Positions 52,563-60,833 of a stretch of DNA of 64,000 nucleotides are shown here, one piece after another (positions within the stretch are counted from its first letter, which is position 1; every line of letters begins with the position of its first letter). This DNA is from JAXMEQ01 sp046348225 (GTDB lineage Bacteria > Pseudomonadota > Gammaproteobacteria > Burkholderiales > Burkholderiaceae_C), in contig JAXMEQ010000012.1 of the NCBI GenBank assembly GCA_046348225.1, positions 1 through 64,000 on the forward strand, in the 5' to 3' direction. The position numbers and the translations under genes are program-made. The notes under the pieces were generated by a model. That model saw nothing but the letters and a program-made list of their open reading frames with translations, did no database searches and had not been told where the DNA came from.

Positions 52563-53453
52563 ATGAACCACCCGATTCCCGACCTTCCCTGTTACCTGAA
52601 CGGCGAATTCACCACGCTGCCCAATGCCAAAGTCAGCGTGCTCGACCGCGGCTTCGTCTTTGGCGACGGTGTCTATGAGGTCGTGCCGGTGTACGCCGGG
52701 CGCCCGTTCCGCTTTGCAGACCACATGGCACGACTGGACCGAAGCCTGAAGGAGCTGCGCATTGCCAACCCGATGTCGCACGCCGAATGGCGCCAACTTG
52801 CTACAAAATTAGTAGCAACCTACGCAGCATCCACGGGAGTTTCAGCCGAAAACACCGACCAATTGGTGTACATCCAGGTGACCCGGGGCGTGGCACTGCG
52901 CGACCATGTGATGCCGCCGGACGTGACGCCCACCGTGTTCGTCATGACCAACCGGATGAAGCCGCCTTCCGCGCAAGACCGCCAGAACGGCGTGGCCTGC
53001 GTCACCGCCGACGACTTCCGCTGGCAGAAAGCCCACATCAAGAGCGTGAGCCTGCTGGGCTCGGTGTTCGCGCGCCAGATCAGCGCCGACGCCGGTGCGA
53101 CGGAAACCATCATGTTCCGCGACGGTTTCCTGAGCGAGGCGGCGGCCAGCAATGTGTGGGTGGTGCGCGGCGGCGAGGTGCTGGGCGCGCCGCGCGACAA
53201 CCTGGTGCTCGAAGGCATCCGCTACGGGCTGATCGAGCAGCTGTGCCGGGACGCGGGCATCCGGTTCACCCTGCGCCGGGTTTCGCGCGACGAAGTGCTG
53301 GGCGCTGACGAGATCATCCTGTCGTCCGCCACCAAAGAGGTGCTGCCGGTCACGCGGCTGGACGGCCAGCCGGTTGGAAACGGGCAGCCCGGCCCCATTT
53401 ACCAGAAGCTGCATGCCGGTTACCAGCGTGCCAAGCAGGAAAGCCCCCCATGA
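52563..53453 (+). CDS. dat: D-amino acid aminotransferase (class IV)
   Basis: The 296-aa fold-type IV PLP enzyme has YLNGEFTTLPNAKVSVLDRGFVFGDGVYEVVPVYAGRPFRFADHMARL at its N-terminus, the Schiff-base lysine near residue 160 (WQKAHIKSVSLLG) and DGFLSEAAASNVWVV with the Glu that contacts the PLP nitrogen. Dat interconverts D-alanine and other D-amino acids; branched-chain aminotransferase is the alternative, but neighbours (ybeD, lipB) match the dat-ybeD-lipB-lipA order of related bacteria. A dispersed repeat encodes residues about 80-98. The stop overlaps ybeD (ATGA). Confidence 0.9.
   Translation: MNHPIPDLPCYLNGEFTTLPNAKVSVLDRGFVFGDGVYEVVPVYAGRPFRFADHMARLDRSLKELRIANPMSHAEWRQLATKLVATYAASTGVSAENTDQLVYIQVTRGVALRDHVMPPDVTPTVFVMTNRMKPPSAQDRQNGVACVTADDFRWQKAHIKSVSLLGSVFARQISADAGATETIMFRDGFLSEAAASNVWVVRGGEVLGAPRDNLVLEGIRYGLIEQLCRDAGIRFTLRRVSRDEVLGADEIILSSATKEVLPVTRLDGQPVGNGQPGPIYQKLHAGYQRAKQESPP
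52800..52857 (+). repeat. Dispersed GCTAY-N7-RTAGC element inside dat
   Basis: The head GCTACAAAATTAGTAGC (52800-52816) is followed by AACC, TACGCAG, ATCCACGGG, TCAGCC and GAAAAC at the family spacing. It encodes ATKLVATYAASTGVSAEN in frame. It is closest to the putA copy at 11578 (CACGCAGATTCCACGCGGG). Confidence 0.8.
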
Positions 53454-53752
53454 CCGCCCCCACCCCCGTCCCGCCCGCCGGTGCCGACCCCCGCCGTGAC
53501 TCGCTGATCGAATACCCCTCGCGCTTCCCCATCAAGATCATGGGCGCCAAGGTGGACGGATTCGTCCACGCCATGACGCTCATCGCACACGAATTCGACC
53601 CGACGTTTGACGCCTCCACGGTGGAACTGCGCGACAGCAAGGCTGGCAACTACCTGGGTGTCACCATCACCATCACCGCGACCAGCCGCGAGCAGCTCGA
53701 CGAGTTGTACCGCACGCTGTCCACCCACCCGATGGTGAAGGTGGTGCTGTGA
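53450..53752 (+). CDS. ybeD: YbeD family protein (UPF0250/DUF493)
   Basis: The 100-aa protein ends in the DUF493 ferredoxin-like fold: LIEYPSRFPIKIMGAKVDGFVHAMTLIAHEFDPTF, then YLGVTITITATSREQLDELYRTLSTHPMVKVVL. The first 18 residues are Pro-rich and variable. The family is linked to lipB in many proteobacteria and may regulate lipoate metabolism, but the function is not settled. The start overlaps dat. Confidence 0.93.
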   Translation: MTAPTPVPPAGADPRRDSLIEYPSRFPIKIMGAKVDGFVHAMTLIAHEFDPTFDASTVELRDSKAGNYLGVTITITATSREQLDELYRTLSTHPMVKVVL

Positions 53753-53773
53753 CCCCCACCCGGATTGCCTGAC

Positions 53774-54442
53774 ATGCTGACGGAGATGCTGGGCCGGGTG
53801 GACTACGCCTCCACGGTCTCGGCCATGCAGGTCTTCACCGCCAGCCGCGGCAATGACACACCGGATACGCTATGGATTTGTGAGCACCCGGGTGTTTTCA
53901 CACAAGGGCTGGCGGGCAAAAGCGAGCATGTGCTGAACCCGGGCGATATCCCGGTCGTGCCGACCACGCGCGGCGGCCAGGTGACTTACCACGGCCCGGG
54001 CCAGGTGGTGGCCTACCCGCTGGTGGACCTCAAACGCGCGGGCTACTACGTCAAGGAGTATGTCTACCGTATCGAGGAGGCCGTGATCCGCACGCTGGCC
54101 CACTATGGCGTGACCGGCCACCGCGTGGCCGGTGCCCCGGGCATCTATGTGCGCCTGGAAGACCCGTTTTCGCACCTGGCGCTGACCGGGCCGGCCGCGC
54201 CTGGCGACCCGTTTCGCGGGCTGGGCAAGATCGCGGCGCTGGGCATCAAGGTCACACGCCACTGCACCTGGCACGGCGTGGCGCTGAATGTGGCCATGGA
54301 TCTGGAGCCCTACAGCCGCATCAACCCCTGCGGCTACCCGGGCCTCCAGACCGTGGACCTTTCTACAATCGGGGTATCAACCACCTGGGACGAAGCCGCC
54401 CGCGTGCTGGGCCAGGAGCTCAGCGCCCTGCTGGCGCCGTGA
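53774..54442 (+). CDS. lipB: Octanoyl-[acyl carrier protein] transferase LipB
   Basis: LipB moves octanoate from ACP to lipoyl domains. The 222-aa protein has EHPGVFTQGLAGKSEHVL, TRGGQVTYHGPGQVVAYPL, the catalytic lysine in GKIAALGIKV and the nucleophilic cysteine in INPCGYPGLQ. Between YVRLEDP and GKIAALG there is an insertion of about 20 residues (SHLALTGPAAPGDPFRGL) compared with E. coli LipB. The start is ATG 53774, 21 bp after ybeD; a TTG nine bases earlier is also in frame. Confidence 0.95.
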   Translation: MLTEMLGRVDYASTVSAMQVFTASRGNDTPDTLWICEHPGVFTQGLAGKSEHVLNPGDIPVVPTTRGGQVTYHGPGQVVAYPLVDLKRAGYYVKEYVYRIEEAVIRTLAHYGVTGHRVAGAPGIYVRLEDPFSHLALTGPAAPGDPFRGLGKIAALGIKVTRHCTWHGVALNVAMDLEPYSRINPCGYPGLQTVDLSTIGVSTTWDEAARVLGQELSALLAP

Positions 54443-54447
54443 AGCCA

Positions 54448-55437
54448 ATGAGCTCATCCGAAGTCGTGCGCGACGCGCAAACCACTGAAAACTACAACCC
54501 ACTGGCCAAGCAGAAGGCGGCGGCCAAGCTGTCGCGCATCCCGGTCAAGGTGGAGCAGGCTGAGGTGCTGAAGAAGCCGGAATGGATCCGCGTCAAGGCC
54601 GGCAGCCCCACCACCCGCTTCTACGAGATCAAGCAGATCCTGCGCGAGAGCAACCTGCACACCGTGTGCGAGGAAGCGTCGTGCCCGAATATCGGCGAAT
54701 GCTTTGGCAAGGGCACGGCCACTTTCATGATCATGGGCGACAAGTGCACGCGCCGCTGCCCGTTCTGCGACGTGGGCCACGGCCGTCCCGACCCGCTGGA
54801 CGTGAACGAGCCCGAGAACATGGCACGCACGATTGCCAGACTCCAGCTCAAGTACGTGGTCATCACCAGCGTTGACCGCGACGACTTGCGCGATGGTGGC
54901 GCCGGCCACTTTGTGGAATGCATCCGCAAGACGCGCGAGCTGTCACCGGGCACGCAGATCGAGGTGCTGGTGCCCGACTTCCGCGGCCGCGACGACCGGG
55001 CGCTGGAAATCCTCAAGGCCGCCCCGCCGGACGTGATGAACCACAACCTGGAAACCATCCCGCGCCTGTACAAGGAAGCGCGGCCGGGCTCGGACTACGC
55101 GTTCAGCCTGAACCTGCTGAAGAAGTTCAAGGCCCTGTTCCCCGATGTGCCGACCAAGAGCGGCCTGATGGTCGGACTCGGCGAGACCGACGAGGAAATC
55201 CTGCAGGTCATGCGCGACATGCGGGCCCACAACATCGACATGCTGACAATCGGCCAGTACCTCGCGCCCACGCTCAGCCACCTGCCAGTGCGCCGCTATG
55301 TGCACCCCGAAACCTTCAAGATGTTCGAGGCCGAGGCCTACAAGATGGGCTTCACCCATGCAGCCGTGGGCGCGATGGTGCGCTCCAGCTACCACGCCGA
55401 CCAGCAGGCGCATGGCGTACTGAACCCGGGCGCATGA
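54448..55437 (+). CDS. lipA: Lipoyl synthase
   Basis: The radical-SAM enzyme inserts two sulphurs into octanoyl-lipoyl domains. The 329-aa protein has the auxiliary cluster motif CEEASCPNIGEC, the radical-SAM CTRRCPFC, the TSVDRDDLRDGGAGHF helix and the C-terminal RSSYHADQQAHG, whose serine ligates the auxiliary cluster. ATG 54448 gives the usual N-terminus; a GTG at 54439 overlapping the lipB stop is the alternative. Its stop overlaps the araC-type gene (ATGA). Confidence 0.97.
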   Translation: MSSSEVVRDAQTTENYNPLAKQKAAAKLSRIPVKVEQAEVLKKPEWIRVKAGSPTTRFYEIKQILRESNLHTVCEEASCPNIGECFGKGTATFMIMGDKCTRRCPFCDVGHGRPDPLDVNEPENMARTIARLQLKYVVITSVDRDDLRDGGAGHFVECIRKTRELSPGTQIEVLVPDFRGRDDRALEILKAAPPDVMNHNLETIPRLYKEARPGSDYAFSLNLLKKFKALFPDVPTKSGLMVGLGETDEEILQVMRDMRAHNIDMLTIGQYLAPTLSHLPVRRYVHPETFKMFEAEAYKMGFTHAAVGAMVRSSYHADQQAHGVLNPGA

Positions 55438-56108
55438 ACACGCTGTCGGTGCGCGACTACGGTGCCTCCCACGGCAGCCACAGCCACGCGCATTTCCAGA
55501 TCCTCGTTGGTCTGGAAGGCACCCTGGAGCTGGAAGTCGCCGGGCGTGGCCAGCGCATTGGCCAGGGCGACGGCTGTGTGGTGCCGCCGGGCGAGCGCCA
55601 CGACTTTGAGGCCATGCGTGGCAGCCGCTGCCTGGTGCTGGACACGGCCGCAGCAGGCTGGGCGCGCTGTGCTGCCCGGCCGCGCCGGCCGGACACCACG
55701 CTGGCGCTGGCCCGCTACCTCGCCAGCGCCCTGCAGGCCGGCCAGCGCCAGGCGCTGCATGTCGGACCCCAGCTGCTGCTGGAAGCGTGGGGCCCGGACA
55801 CCCCCGCGCGCCCACGGCGCAGCATCGACTGGGCGGCACTCGGCGCCTGGGCACAGGCCCGCTGGCAGCAGCCGCTGACGGTGGCCGACCTCGCAAAACA
55901 GGTGTTCCTGAGTCCCACACAATTCGCTACGCGTTGCCGCTCGGAAACCGGCCACAGCGCCATGCAGTGGCTTCGAGGCCAGCGACTGGCTCACGCGCAG
56001 CAGTTGCGAGCCGCAGGCCTCGGCGTGACCGAGACGGCCCAGCGCTGCGGTTACCGTTCGCCGTCGGCACTGACGGCGGCGCTGCGCCGCGACTTCCAGC
56101 GACCCTGA
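55434..56108 (+). CDS. AraC-family transcriptional regulator with cupin sensor
   Basis: The 224-aa protein has an N-terminal cupin-like fold (HSHAHFQILVGLEGTLELEVAGRGQRIGQGDGCVVPPGERHDFEA) and a C-terminal AraC HTH pair: LTVADLAKQVFLSPTQFATRCRSETGHSAMQWLRGQRL and then VTETAQRCGYRSPSALTAALRRDF. It is coupled to the lipA stop and followed after 68 bp by a DMT exporter, which it probably controls. Two identical 12-bp motifs lie just after its stop. The effector is unknown. Confidence 0.88.
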   Translation: MNTLSVRDYGASHGSHSHAHFQILVGLEGTLELEVAGRGQRIGQGDGCVVPPGERHDFEAMRGSRCLVLDTAAAGWARCAARPRRPDTTLALARYLASALQAGQRQALHVGPQLLLEAWGPDTPARPRRSIDWAALGAWAQARWQQPLTVADLAKQVFLSPTQFATRCRSETGHSAMQWLRGQRLAHAQQLRAAGLGVTETAQRCGYRSPSALTAALRRDFQRP

Positions 56109-56139
56109 CGGCAAACCGCTGCCGCGCGACGGCAAACCG
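56107..56139 (+). promoter_or_regulatory. Direct repeat, candidate AraC-type operator upstream of the DMT exporter
   Basis: GACGGCAAACCG occurs at 56107-56118 and again at 56128-56139, centre to centre 21 bp, i.e. two helical turns. It lies in the 68-bp spacer between the regulator and the exporter. This is the geometry expected for direct-repeat AraC/XylS sites. Function is inferred. Confidence 0.55.
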
Positions 56140-56176
56140 TCGTTCTGCGACGACGCCCGGGCTTACAGTGCGTGCG

Positions 56177-57028
56177 ATGCAAACGACTGCCAAAGCCAAC
56201 CTGTACGCCCTCGGCGCCATTGCCCTGTGGGCCGTTCTGGCCACGCTGGGGGTGGCGCTCCAGCATGTGCCCCCGTTCCTGCTGACCGGCATCGCCCTGG
56301 TGCTGGGCAGTGTGCCGGCCTGGCCCCTGGTGGCACGCCACCCGCGGTTGTGGGCCATCCCGGCCTCCACACTGGCGCTGGGCATCTACGGCCTGTTTGG
56401 CTACCACTTCCTGCTGTTCATGGCGTTGCGCATCGCGCCACCGGTGGAGGCCAACCTCGTCAACTACCTGTGGCCGCTGTTCATCGTGGTGCTGGCGCCG
56501 CTGTTCCTGCGCGGGGTGTCATTGCGCGCAGCCCATGTCGGAGCGGCACTTGCCGGCTTTGCCGGGGCGGCCATTGCCATCCTCGGCGCGAGTGAGGGCG
56601 CAGGCGGCAGCGGTTGGTCCTGGGGCTACCTGCTGGCCTTTGGCGCAGCCTTCATCTGGGGCAGCTATTCGCTGCTGACGCAACGCGTCGCCGCGTTTTC
56701 CACGGCTGCCATTGGCCTGTTCGGGCTGGTGTCGGGCCTGTTATCGCTCGGGTGCCATGTGCTGCTGGAGCCCGCGGCCACGCTGTCGGGTCGCGACTGG
56801 CTGCTGCTCGCCTTGATGGGTCTTGGGCCGCTGGGCGCGGCGTTCTTCCTGTGGGATCGCGCACTCAAGCTGGGCGATGCGCGGCACATTGGCATCCTGA
56901 GCTACATCACGCCGCTGGCGTCCACCACGCTGCTGATGGTGGTGAGTGGCAGGTCCCTGAGCTGGAGCATTGGGGTGGCGGCACTGCTGATCATCGGCGC
57001 CGCCATCCTGGGCACACGGGCCCGCTGA
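56177..57028 (+). CDS. EamA/DMT-superfamily transporter
   Basis: The 283-aa protein has ten hydrophobic helices in two EamA halves (LYALGAIALWAVLATLGVAL... and GYLLAFGAAFIWGSYSLLTQRVA). The EamA patterns of small residues (LALMGLGPLGAAFFLWDRALKLGDARHIGILSYITPLASTTLLM) are clear. It is probably an efflux pump for amino acids or metabolites. The start is ATG 56177. Control by the AraC-type gene upstream is likely. Confidence 0.9.
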   Translation: MQTTAKANLYALGAIALWAVLATLGVALQHVPPFLLTGIALVLGSVPAWPLVARHPRLWAIPASTLALGIYGLFGYHFLLFMALRIAPPVEANLVNYLWPLFIVVLAPLFLRGVSLRAAHVGAALAGFAGAAIAILGASEGAGGSGWSWGYLLAFGAAFIWGSYSLLTQRVAAFSTAAIGLFGLVSGLLSLGCHVLLEPAATLSGRDWLLLALMGLGPLGAAFFLWDRALKLGDARHIGILSYITPLASTTLLMVVSGRSLSWSIGVAALLIIGAAILGTRAR

Positions 57029-57058
57029 CGCCGCGCTGCCGGCCGGGTGGCCCGCTGT

Positions 57059-58825
57059 TCAGGCGGCCATGGCCTGTGCCGGGTCCTCGGCCTCGAGCAC
57101 CTGCCGGGCCCAGGGCACCAGGCGCTGGGTGTCGGCACGCAAGACCTCCTGCTTGACGGCCAGGATCTGCGCCGGGTGCATCGAGAAACTGCGCAGCCCC
57201 AGCCCCAGCAGCAGCCGCGTGAGGCTGGTGTCACCCGCCATTTCGCCGCAGACGCTGATGCCCTTGCCCTGGGCGCGGCATTCCGCAATGGTCTCGGCCA
57301 CCAGCCGCAGCACGGCCGGGTGCAGCGGGTCGTACAGGTGCGCCACCGACTCGTCTGCGCGGTCGATGGCCAGCGTGTACTGGATCAGGTCGTTGGTGCC
57401 AATGGACAGGAAATCGAAATACTTCAGGAAGGTCTTGAGCGTGAGCGCGGCCGCCGGCACCTCAATCATGGCGCCCAGCTTGATCGGCCCGTAGGCCACG
57501 CCCTTGTTGTCCAGTTCGGCCCGCGCAAAGTCCACCAGCGCCACGGTATGCCGGATCTCGCTGGCGTGGGCCAGCATCGGGATCAGCATGTTCACCTGTC
57601 CGTGTGCCGCCGCACGCAGGATGGCACGCAGCTGGTTCAGGAACATCGCCGGGTCGGCCAGGCTCCAGCGGATGGCGCGCAGGCCCAGCGCCGGGTTCAG
57701 GTGGGCGGCGTCACGCTCGCTCGCGTCCAGCGGCTTGTCGGCACCCACATCCACGGTACGGATGGTGACCGGCAGGCCCTGCATGCCCTCCACCGCGCGC
57801 CGGTACGCCTGGTACTGCTCTTCCTCGCCCGGCAGGTTGCCCTGCCGCCCCATGAACAGGAATTCGCTGCGGAACAGGCCCACGCCCACGGCCCCCGCGT
57901 TCAGCGCGGCGGGGGCGTCGTCCGGCAGTTCAATGTTGGCCAGCAGTTCGATCTTCTGGCCGTCCAGCGTGACGGCGGGCGTGTGGCGCAGGCGGGCCAG
58001 ACGGGTACGCTCCAGCTCGCCCTGGCGCTGCTTGAAGCCGTACTCGGCCAGGATGATGGGCGACGGGTCGACAATCATCACGCCGGCATCGCCGTCGATG
58101 ATGACCCAGTCGTCCTGGCGCACCAGCTGGCTGGCACTGCGCGCGCCCACCACCGCCGGGATGTCCATGCTGCGCGCGACGATGGCGGTGTGCGAGGTCT
58201 TGCCGCCCACGTCCGTCACGAAGCCGGCAAACACGCTCTGCTTGAACTGCAGCATGTCGGCGGGCGACAGGTCGTGCGCTACCAGCACCAGCGGCACGTC
58301 CATGGTGTCGTCCAGCAGCAGGTCCTGCTGGGTACGGCGGCGCGGGGTGGTGGGCGGCGCCACCGGTGAGGCCACGCCTTTCATGTAGCGCAGGATGCGT
58401 TCGACCACCTGCTCCAGGTCAGCCTTGCGGCCGCGCAGGTATTCGTCTTCCATCTCGTCGAACTGGCGCGCAATGCCTTCCAGCTGCGTGGTCAGGGCCC
58501 ACTCGGCGTTGTAGAGGCGCTCGGTGATCCAGTGCTTGACGCCGCTGATGAGCTCTTCGTCCTGCAGCAGCATCAGATGCACGTCCAGCAGCGCAGCCAG
58601 CTCCTGGGGCGCTTCCCTCGGCCCCATGGTGGCGATGCTTTGCTGCAGACGGTGGATTTCGTCGACCACGGCATTGCGTCCGGCGCGTACGCGCGCAATC
58701 TCGGTCTCGATCTGCGTGGGCTCGATGAAATAGTGCGCCACGTCCACGCGGCTAGACGCCACCAGCACGGCCCGCCCGATGGCAATGCCGCGGGCAACCG
58801 CCAGGCCGTGGATGGAGAAGGTCAC
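57059..58825 (-). CDS. ptsI: PTS enzyme I (phosphoenolpyruvate-protein phosphotransferase)
   Basis: The 588-aa protein autophosphorylates on the histidine in GGKTSHTAIVARS and passes phosphate to HPr. It has LFRSEFLFMGR and RTVDVGADKPLD in the PEP-binding barrel and CGEMAGDTSLTRLLLGLGLRSFSM at the C-terminus. The start is GTG 58825, overlapping the ptsH stop by four bases. With HPr and a lone EIIA-Man it forms a phosphorelay without a sugar permease in the window, so a regulatory role is likely. The gene is last in its chain and convergent with the DMT exporter. Confidence 0.96.
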   Translation of the reverse strand: MTFSIHGLAVARGIAIGRAVLVASSRVDVAHYFIEPTQIETEIARVRAGRNAVVDEIHRLQQSIATMGPREAPQELAALLDVHLMLLQDEELISGVKHWITERLYNAEWALTTQLEGIARQFDEMEDEYLRGRKADLEQVVERILRYMKGVASPVAPPTTPRRRTQQDLLLDDTMDVPLVLVAHDLSPADMLQFKQSVFAGFVTDVGGKTSHTAIVARSMDIPAVVGARSASQLVRQDDWVIIDGDAGVMIVDPSPIILAEYGFKQRQGELERTRLARLRHTPAVTLDGQKIELLANIELPDDAPAALNAGAVGVGLFRSEFLFMGRQGNLPGEEEQYQAYRRAVEGMQGLPVTIRTVDVGADKPLDASERDAAHLNPALGLRAIRWSLADPAMFLNQLRAILRAAAHGQVNMLIPMLAHASEIRHTVALVDFARAELDNKGVAYGPIKLGAMIEVPAAALTLKTFLKYFDFLSIGTNDLIQYTLAIDRADESVAHLYDPLHPAVLRLVAETIAECRAQGKGISVCGEMAGDTSLTRLLLGLGLRSFSMHPAQILAVKQEVLRADTQRLVPWARQVLEAEDPAQAMAA

Positions 58826-59091
58826 TCACCCTCCCCGAACTTGTCATGGATCAGGGCCAGCAGCGCGTCCATGGCTTCCTGTTCGCGCTCGCCGCTGGTC
58901 TCGATGCTGACTTCGGTCCCGATGCCGGCGGCCAGCATCATCACGCCCATGATGCTCTTGGCGTTGACGCGGCGTTCGCCGCGGCTCATCCAGACATCAC
59001 AGGGAAAGCTGCCGGCCAGCTTGGTGAGCTTGGCGGACGCGCGGGCGTGCAGGCCCAGCTTATTGCTGATGGTCGTGGTGGTCTTGATCAT
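58822..59091 (-). CDS. ptsH: Phosphocarrier protein HPr
   Basis: The 89-aa HPr has the phosphorylatable His15 in LGLHARAS and Ser46 in NAKSIMGVMML, the residue that HPr kinase would modify. It begins inside the EIIA gene: the first 32 bases are shared, read in different frames. The N-terminal MIKTTTTISNKLG has four consecutive threonines. Confidence 0.96.
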   Translation of the reverse strand: MIKTTTTISNKLGLHARASAKLTKLAGSFPCDVWMSRGERRVNAKSIMGVMMLAAGIGTEVSIETSGEREQEAMDALLALIHDKFGEGE

Positions 59092-59515
59092 GTTTGCGTC
59101 GGGCCTGGTTTTGCGGCGCGGTGATGGCGACTTGCATCACGCCCTGGGTGCCACCGGCCACCGCGCGCGTGGCCAGCGCGTCCAGCGACTCGTGGCGATA
59201 GCTCACGCTGCGCAGGAGCATGGGCAGGTTGGCGCCGGTGATCAGTTTGGACCTGACGCCGTCCACCAGCTTTTGCGCCACGTTGCAGGGCGTCGCACCA
59301 AAAATATCCGTCAGCACCAGCACGCCCTTGACGCCCGGCGCGTCGCCCAGCTGCGCCAGCGAGATGCGGGCGGCACCCAGCGTCTCGTCCGGCGACACAT
59401 TGGGCTGGACATCCAGCGCGGCCACATGCGCGGCGCAGTCCGGGAACACGTGCAAGGCGCATTGCCGCAGCGCGTGGGCCAGCGGGGCATGGGCGATGAT
59501 GAGGATGCTGTTCAT
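59060..59515 (-). CDS. PTS mannose-type EIIA domain protein
   Basis: The 151-aa protein matches the EIIA-Man fold: MNSILIIAHAPLAHALRQ with the phosphate-accepting His9, LVLTDIFGATPCNVAQKLVDG and ITGANLPMLLRSVSYR. The last 15 residues are rich in His, Asp and Gln (KHDQDHHDHQQ) and lie in the overlap with ptsH. No EIIB, EIIC or EIID is present. Its ATG overlaps the stop of the upstream MFS gene by four bases. Confidence 0.93.
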   Translation of the reverse strand: MNSILIIAHAPLAHALRQCALHVFPDCAAHVAALDVQPNVSPDETLGAARISLAQLGDAPGVKGVLVLTDIFGATPCNVAQKLVDGVRSKLITGANLPMLLRSVSYRHESLDALATRAVAGGTQGVMQVAITAPQNQARRKHDQDHHDHQQ

Positions 59516-60753
59516 GACGGCGTGGAGGGATTGGCTGGATTATCAGGGCTGGCCCGCAGAAACCACGCATAGGACGCCACGCTGCACGCGAGGAACACGC
59601 CAACGGCCGCACGGAACGCGTCTACCGTGCCCAGGCCCGCGGCCGCGAAGCCGTCCACCAGCAGCCCGATGCCCCACTGCACCACGAACACGCCGGCAAA
59701 TATCACCAGGTTGTAGGCCGACAGCGCACGCCCGGCCAGCGCAGGCGCGAACGCCATGCCCACCGCCGGCTGGGCCAGGGAAACGAATGTGGATGTCATG
59801 CAAAAAATGGCCCAGGCCCCCGCCCCTGCTGCGTCGCCCGCTATGATAATGATAGCAAGAACGATCAGGCTGGAGGGCAGCCCCCAGGCAATCAACCGGT
59901 TGGTGGTAAGGCCGCGGCGCGCCAGCATCGGGTTGAGCAGCCCCCAGCTCCAGAAGGTGCACAGCATGGAAACATTGATCCAGAACAGGCCCTGCGCCGC
60001 CTCCAGTGGCGCATAGCCCGCCACCTTGACCATCCACGGGCCGGCCCACAGCGTCTGGAACGCGATCATGCCGCCGTAGCTGAAAAAGCCGATCGGCGTC
60101 ATGCGCTGGAAGTAGCGGTTCCGCCAGACCTCGGCATAGCTGCCGGGCGCAGGGGCCGTGGCCGAGGTGGGTGTCGCCGCCTGTGACCAGGCCGGAACGG
60201 CCCACGCAATCACCGCCATCGACAGCAGGATCATCAGCGCCAGACCCCAGAACAGCGGCCGCCAGCCGGCCAGTGGCATCAGCCACTGCACCGGCAGCGT
60301 GGAGGCCACCATGCCGAATGAGCCGGTCATCAGCATCCATGAATTGGCGCGCAACTGCGCAGCGGGCGCCAGCCAGCGCCGGAAACCCGTGAGCGGCGCC
60401 ATCAGACAGGCACTCACGCCCACACCGCAGAGCACGCGCGCGGCCAGCAGGCCCGAGAAACTGGTGGCGAGCGCAAATGCCCCACATCCCACCACCGCCA
60501 CACCGAGGAACGCCAGGATGACTTTCTTCGGTCCGTGCCGGTCGAGCCAGGTGCCCAGTGGCAGCTGGGTCGCGGCAAAGCCCAGGAAATAGCCGCCGGC
60601 GAGCAGACCCAGGTCGCGCGCATGCAGGCTGAACTCCTGCGTCAGCGTGGGCGACAGCGTGGCCGTGATCGCGCGCAGCAGCGCCGAGAAGAAGTACGCA
60701 AAGGCAAACGCCAGGAACACCGTGATGGCCAGGCGGCGGGACAGCAAGCTCAT
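59512..60753 (-). CDS. MFS transporter
   Basis: The 413-aa protein has twelve hydrophobic helices. TWLDRHGPKKVILAFLGVAVVG is the A-like loop 2-3 motif (D-RxGxKK), and GVGVSACLMAPLTGFRRW sits in the helix 4-5 area. The substrate is unknown. The start is ATG 60753; longer readings run through an intergenic repeat. It is coupled to the PTS EIIA gene by ATGA, an unusual neighbour for a permease-less PTS. A dispersed repeat encodes one membrane helix (AIIIIAGDAAGAGAWAIF). Confidence 0.88.
   Translation of the reverse strand: MSLLSRRLAITVFLAFAFAYFFSALLRAITATLSPTLTQEFSLHARDLGLLAGGYFLGFAATQLPLGTWLDRHGPKKVILAFLGVAVVGCGAFALATSFSGLLAARVLCGVGVSACLMAPLTGFRRWLAPAAQLRANSWMLMTGSFGMVASTLPVQWLMPLAGWRPLFWGLALMILLSMAVIAWAVPAWSQAATPTSATAPAPGSYAEVWRNRYFQRMTPIGFFSYGGMIAFQTLWAGPWMVKVAGYAPLEAAQGLFWINVSMLCTFWSWGLLNPMLARRGLTTNRLIAWGLPSSLIVLAIIIIAGDAAGAGAWAIFCMTSTFVSLAQPAVGMAFAPALAGRALSAYNLVIFAGVFVVQWGIGLLVDGFAAAGLGTVDAFRAAVGVFLACSVASYAWFLRASPDNPANPSTPS
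59797..59856 (-). repeat. Dispersed GCTAT-N7-ATAGC element inside the MFS gene
   Basis: The palindrome GCTATGATAATGATAGC is at 59840-59856. On the gene strand it continues with GGGC, GACGCAG, GGCGGGG, TGGGCC and ATTTTTTGCATG, at the family spacing. It is translated AIIIIAGDAAGAGAWAIFCM, part of a membrane helix. Confidence 0.78.
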
Positions 60754-60757
60754 GACG

Positions 60758-60833
60758 CCCCCACGCCCGGTGCGGCCGGGCTGCCCCCCGAGGGGGTGCG
60801 AGCTTGCTTGAAGCGGTTCTGCGCGGCGCTCAT
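60758..60833 (-). repeat. Stop-codon-anchored GC-rich intercistronic element, copy before the MFS gene
   Basis: Read on the minus strand it begins ATGAGCGCCGC, where the TGA is the lipoprotein stop. It runs through AACCGCTTCAAGCAAGC, CCCCCTCGGGGGGCAGC and ends CGTGGGGGCG beside the MFS start. It matches the gatC-gatA element block by block. Confidence 0.8.

Noticed and set aside
53869..53885. GCTATGGATTTGTGAGC in lipB, resembling the dispersed palindrome
   Set aside because: The right arm is TGAGC, not ATAGC, and the YRCGCA tail is missing; the residues (LWICEHP) are a conserved LipB motif.
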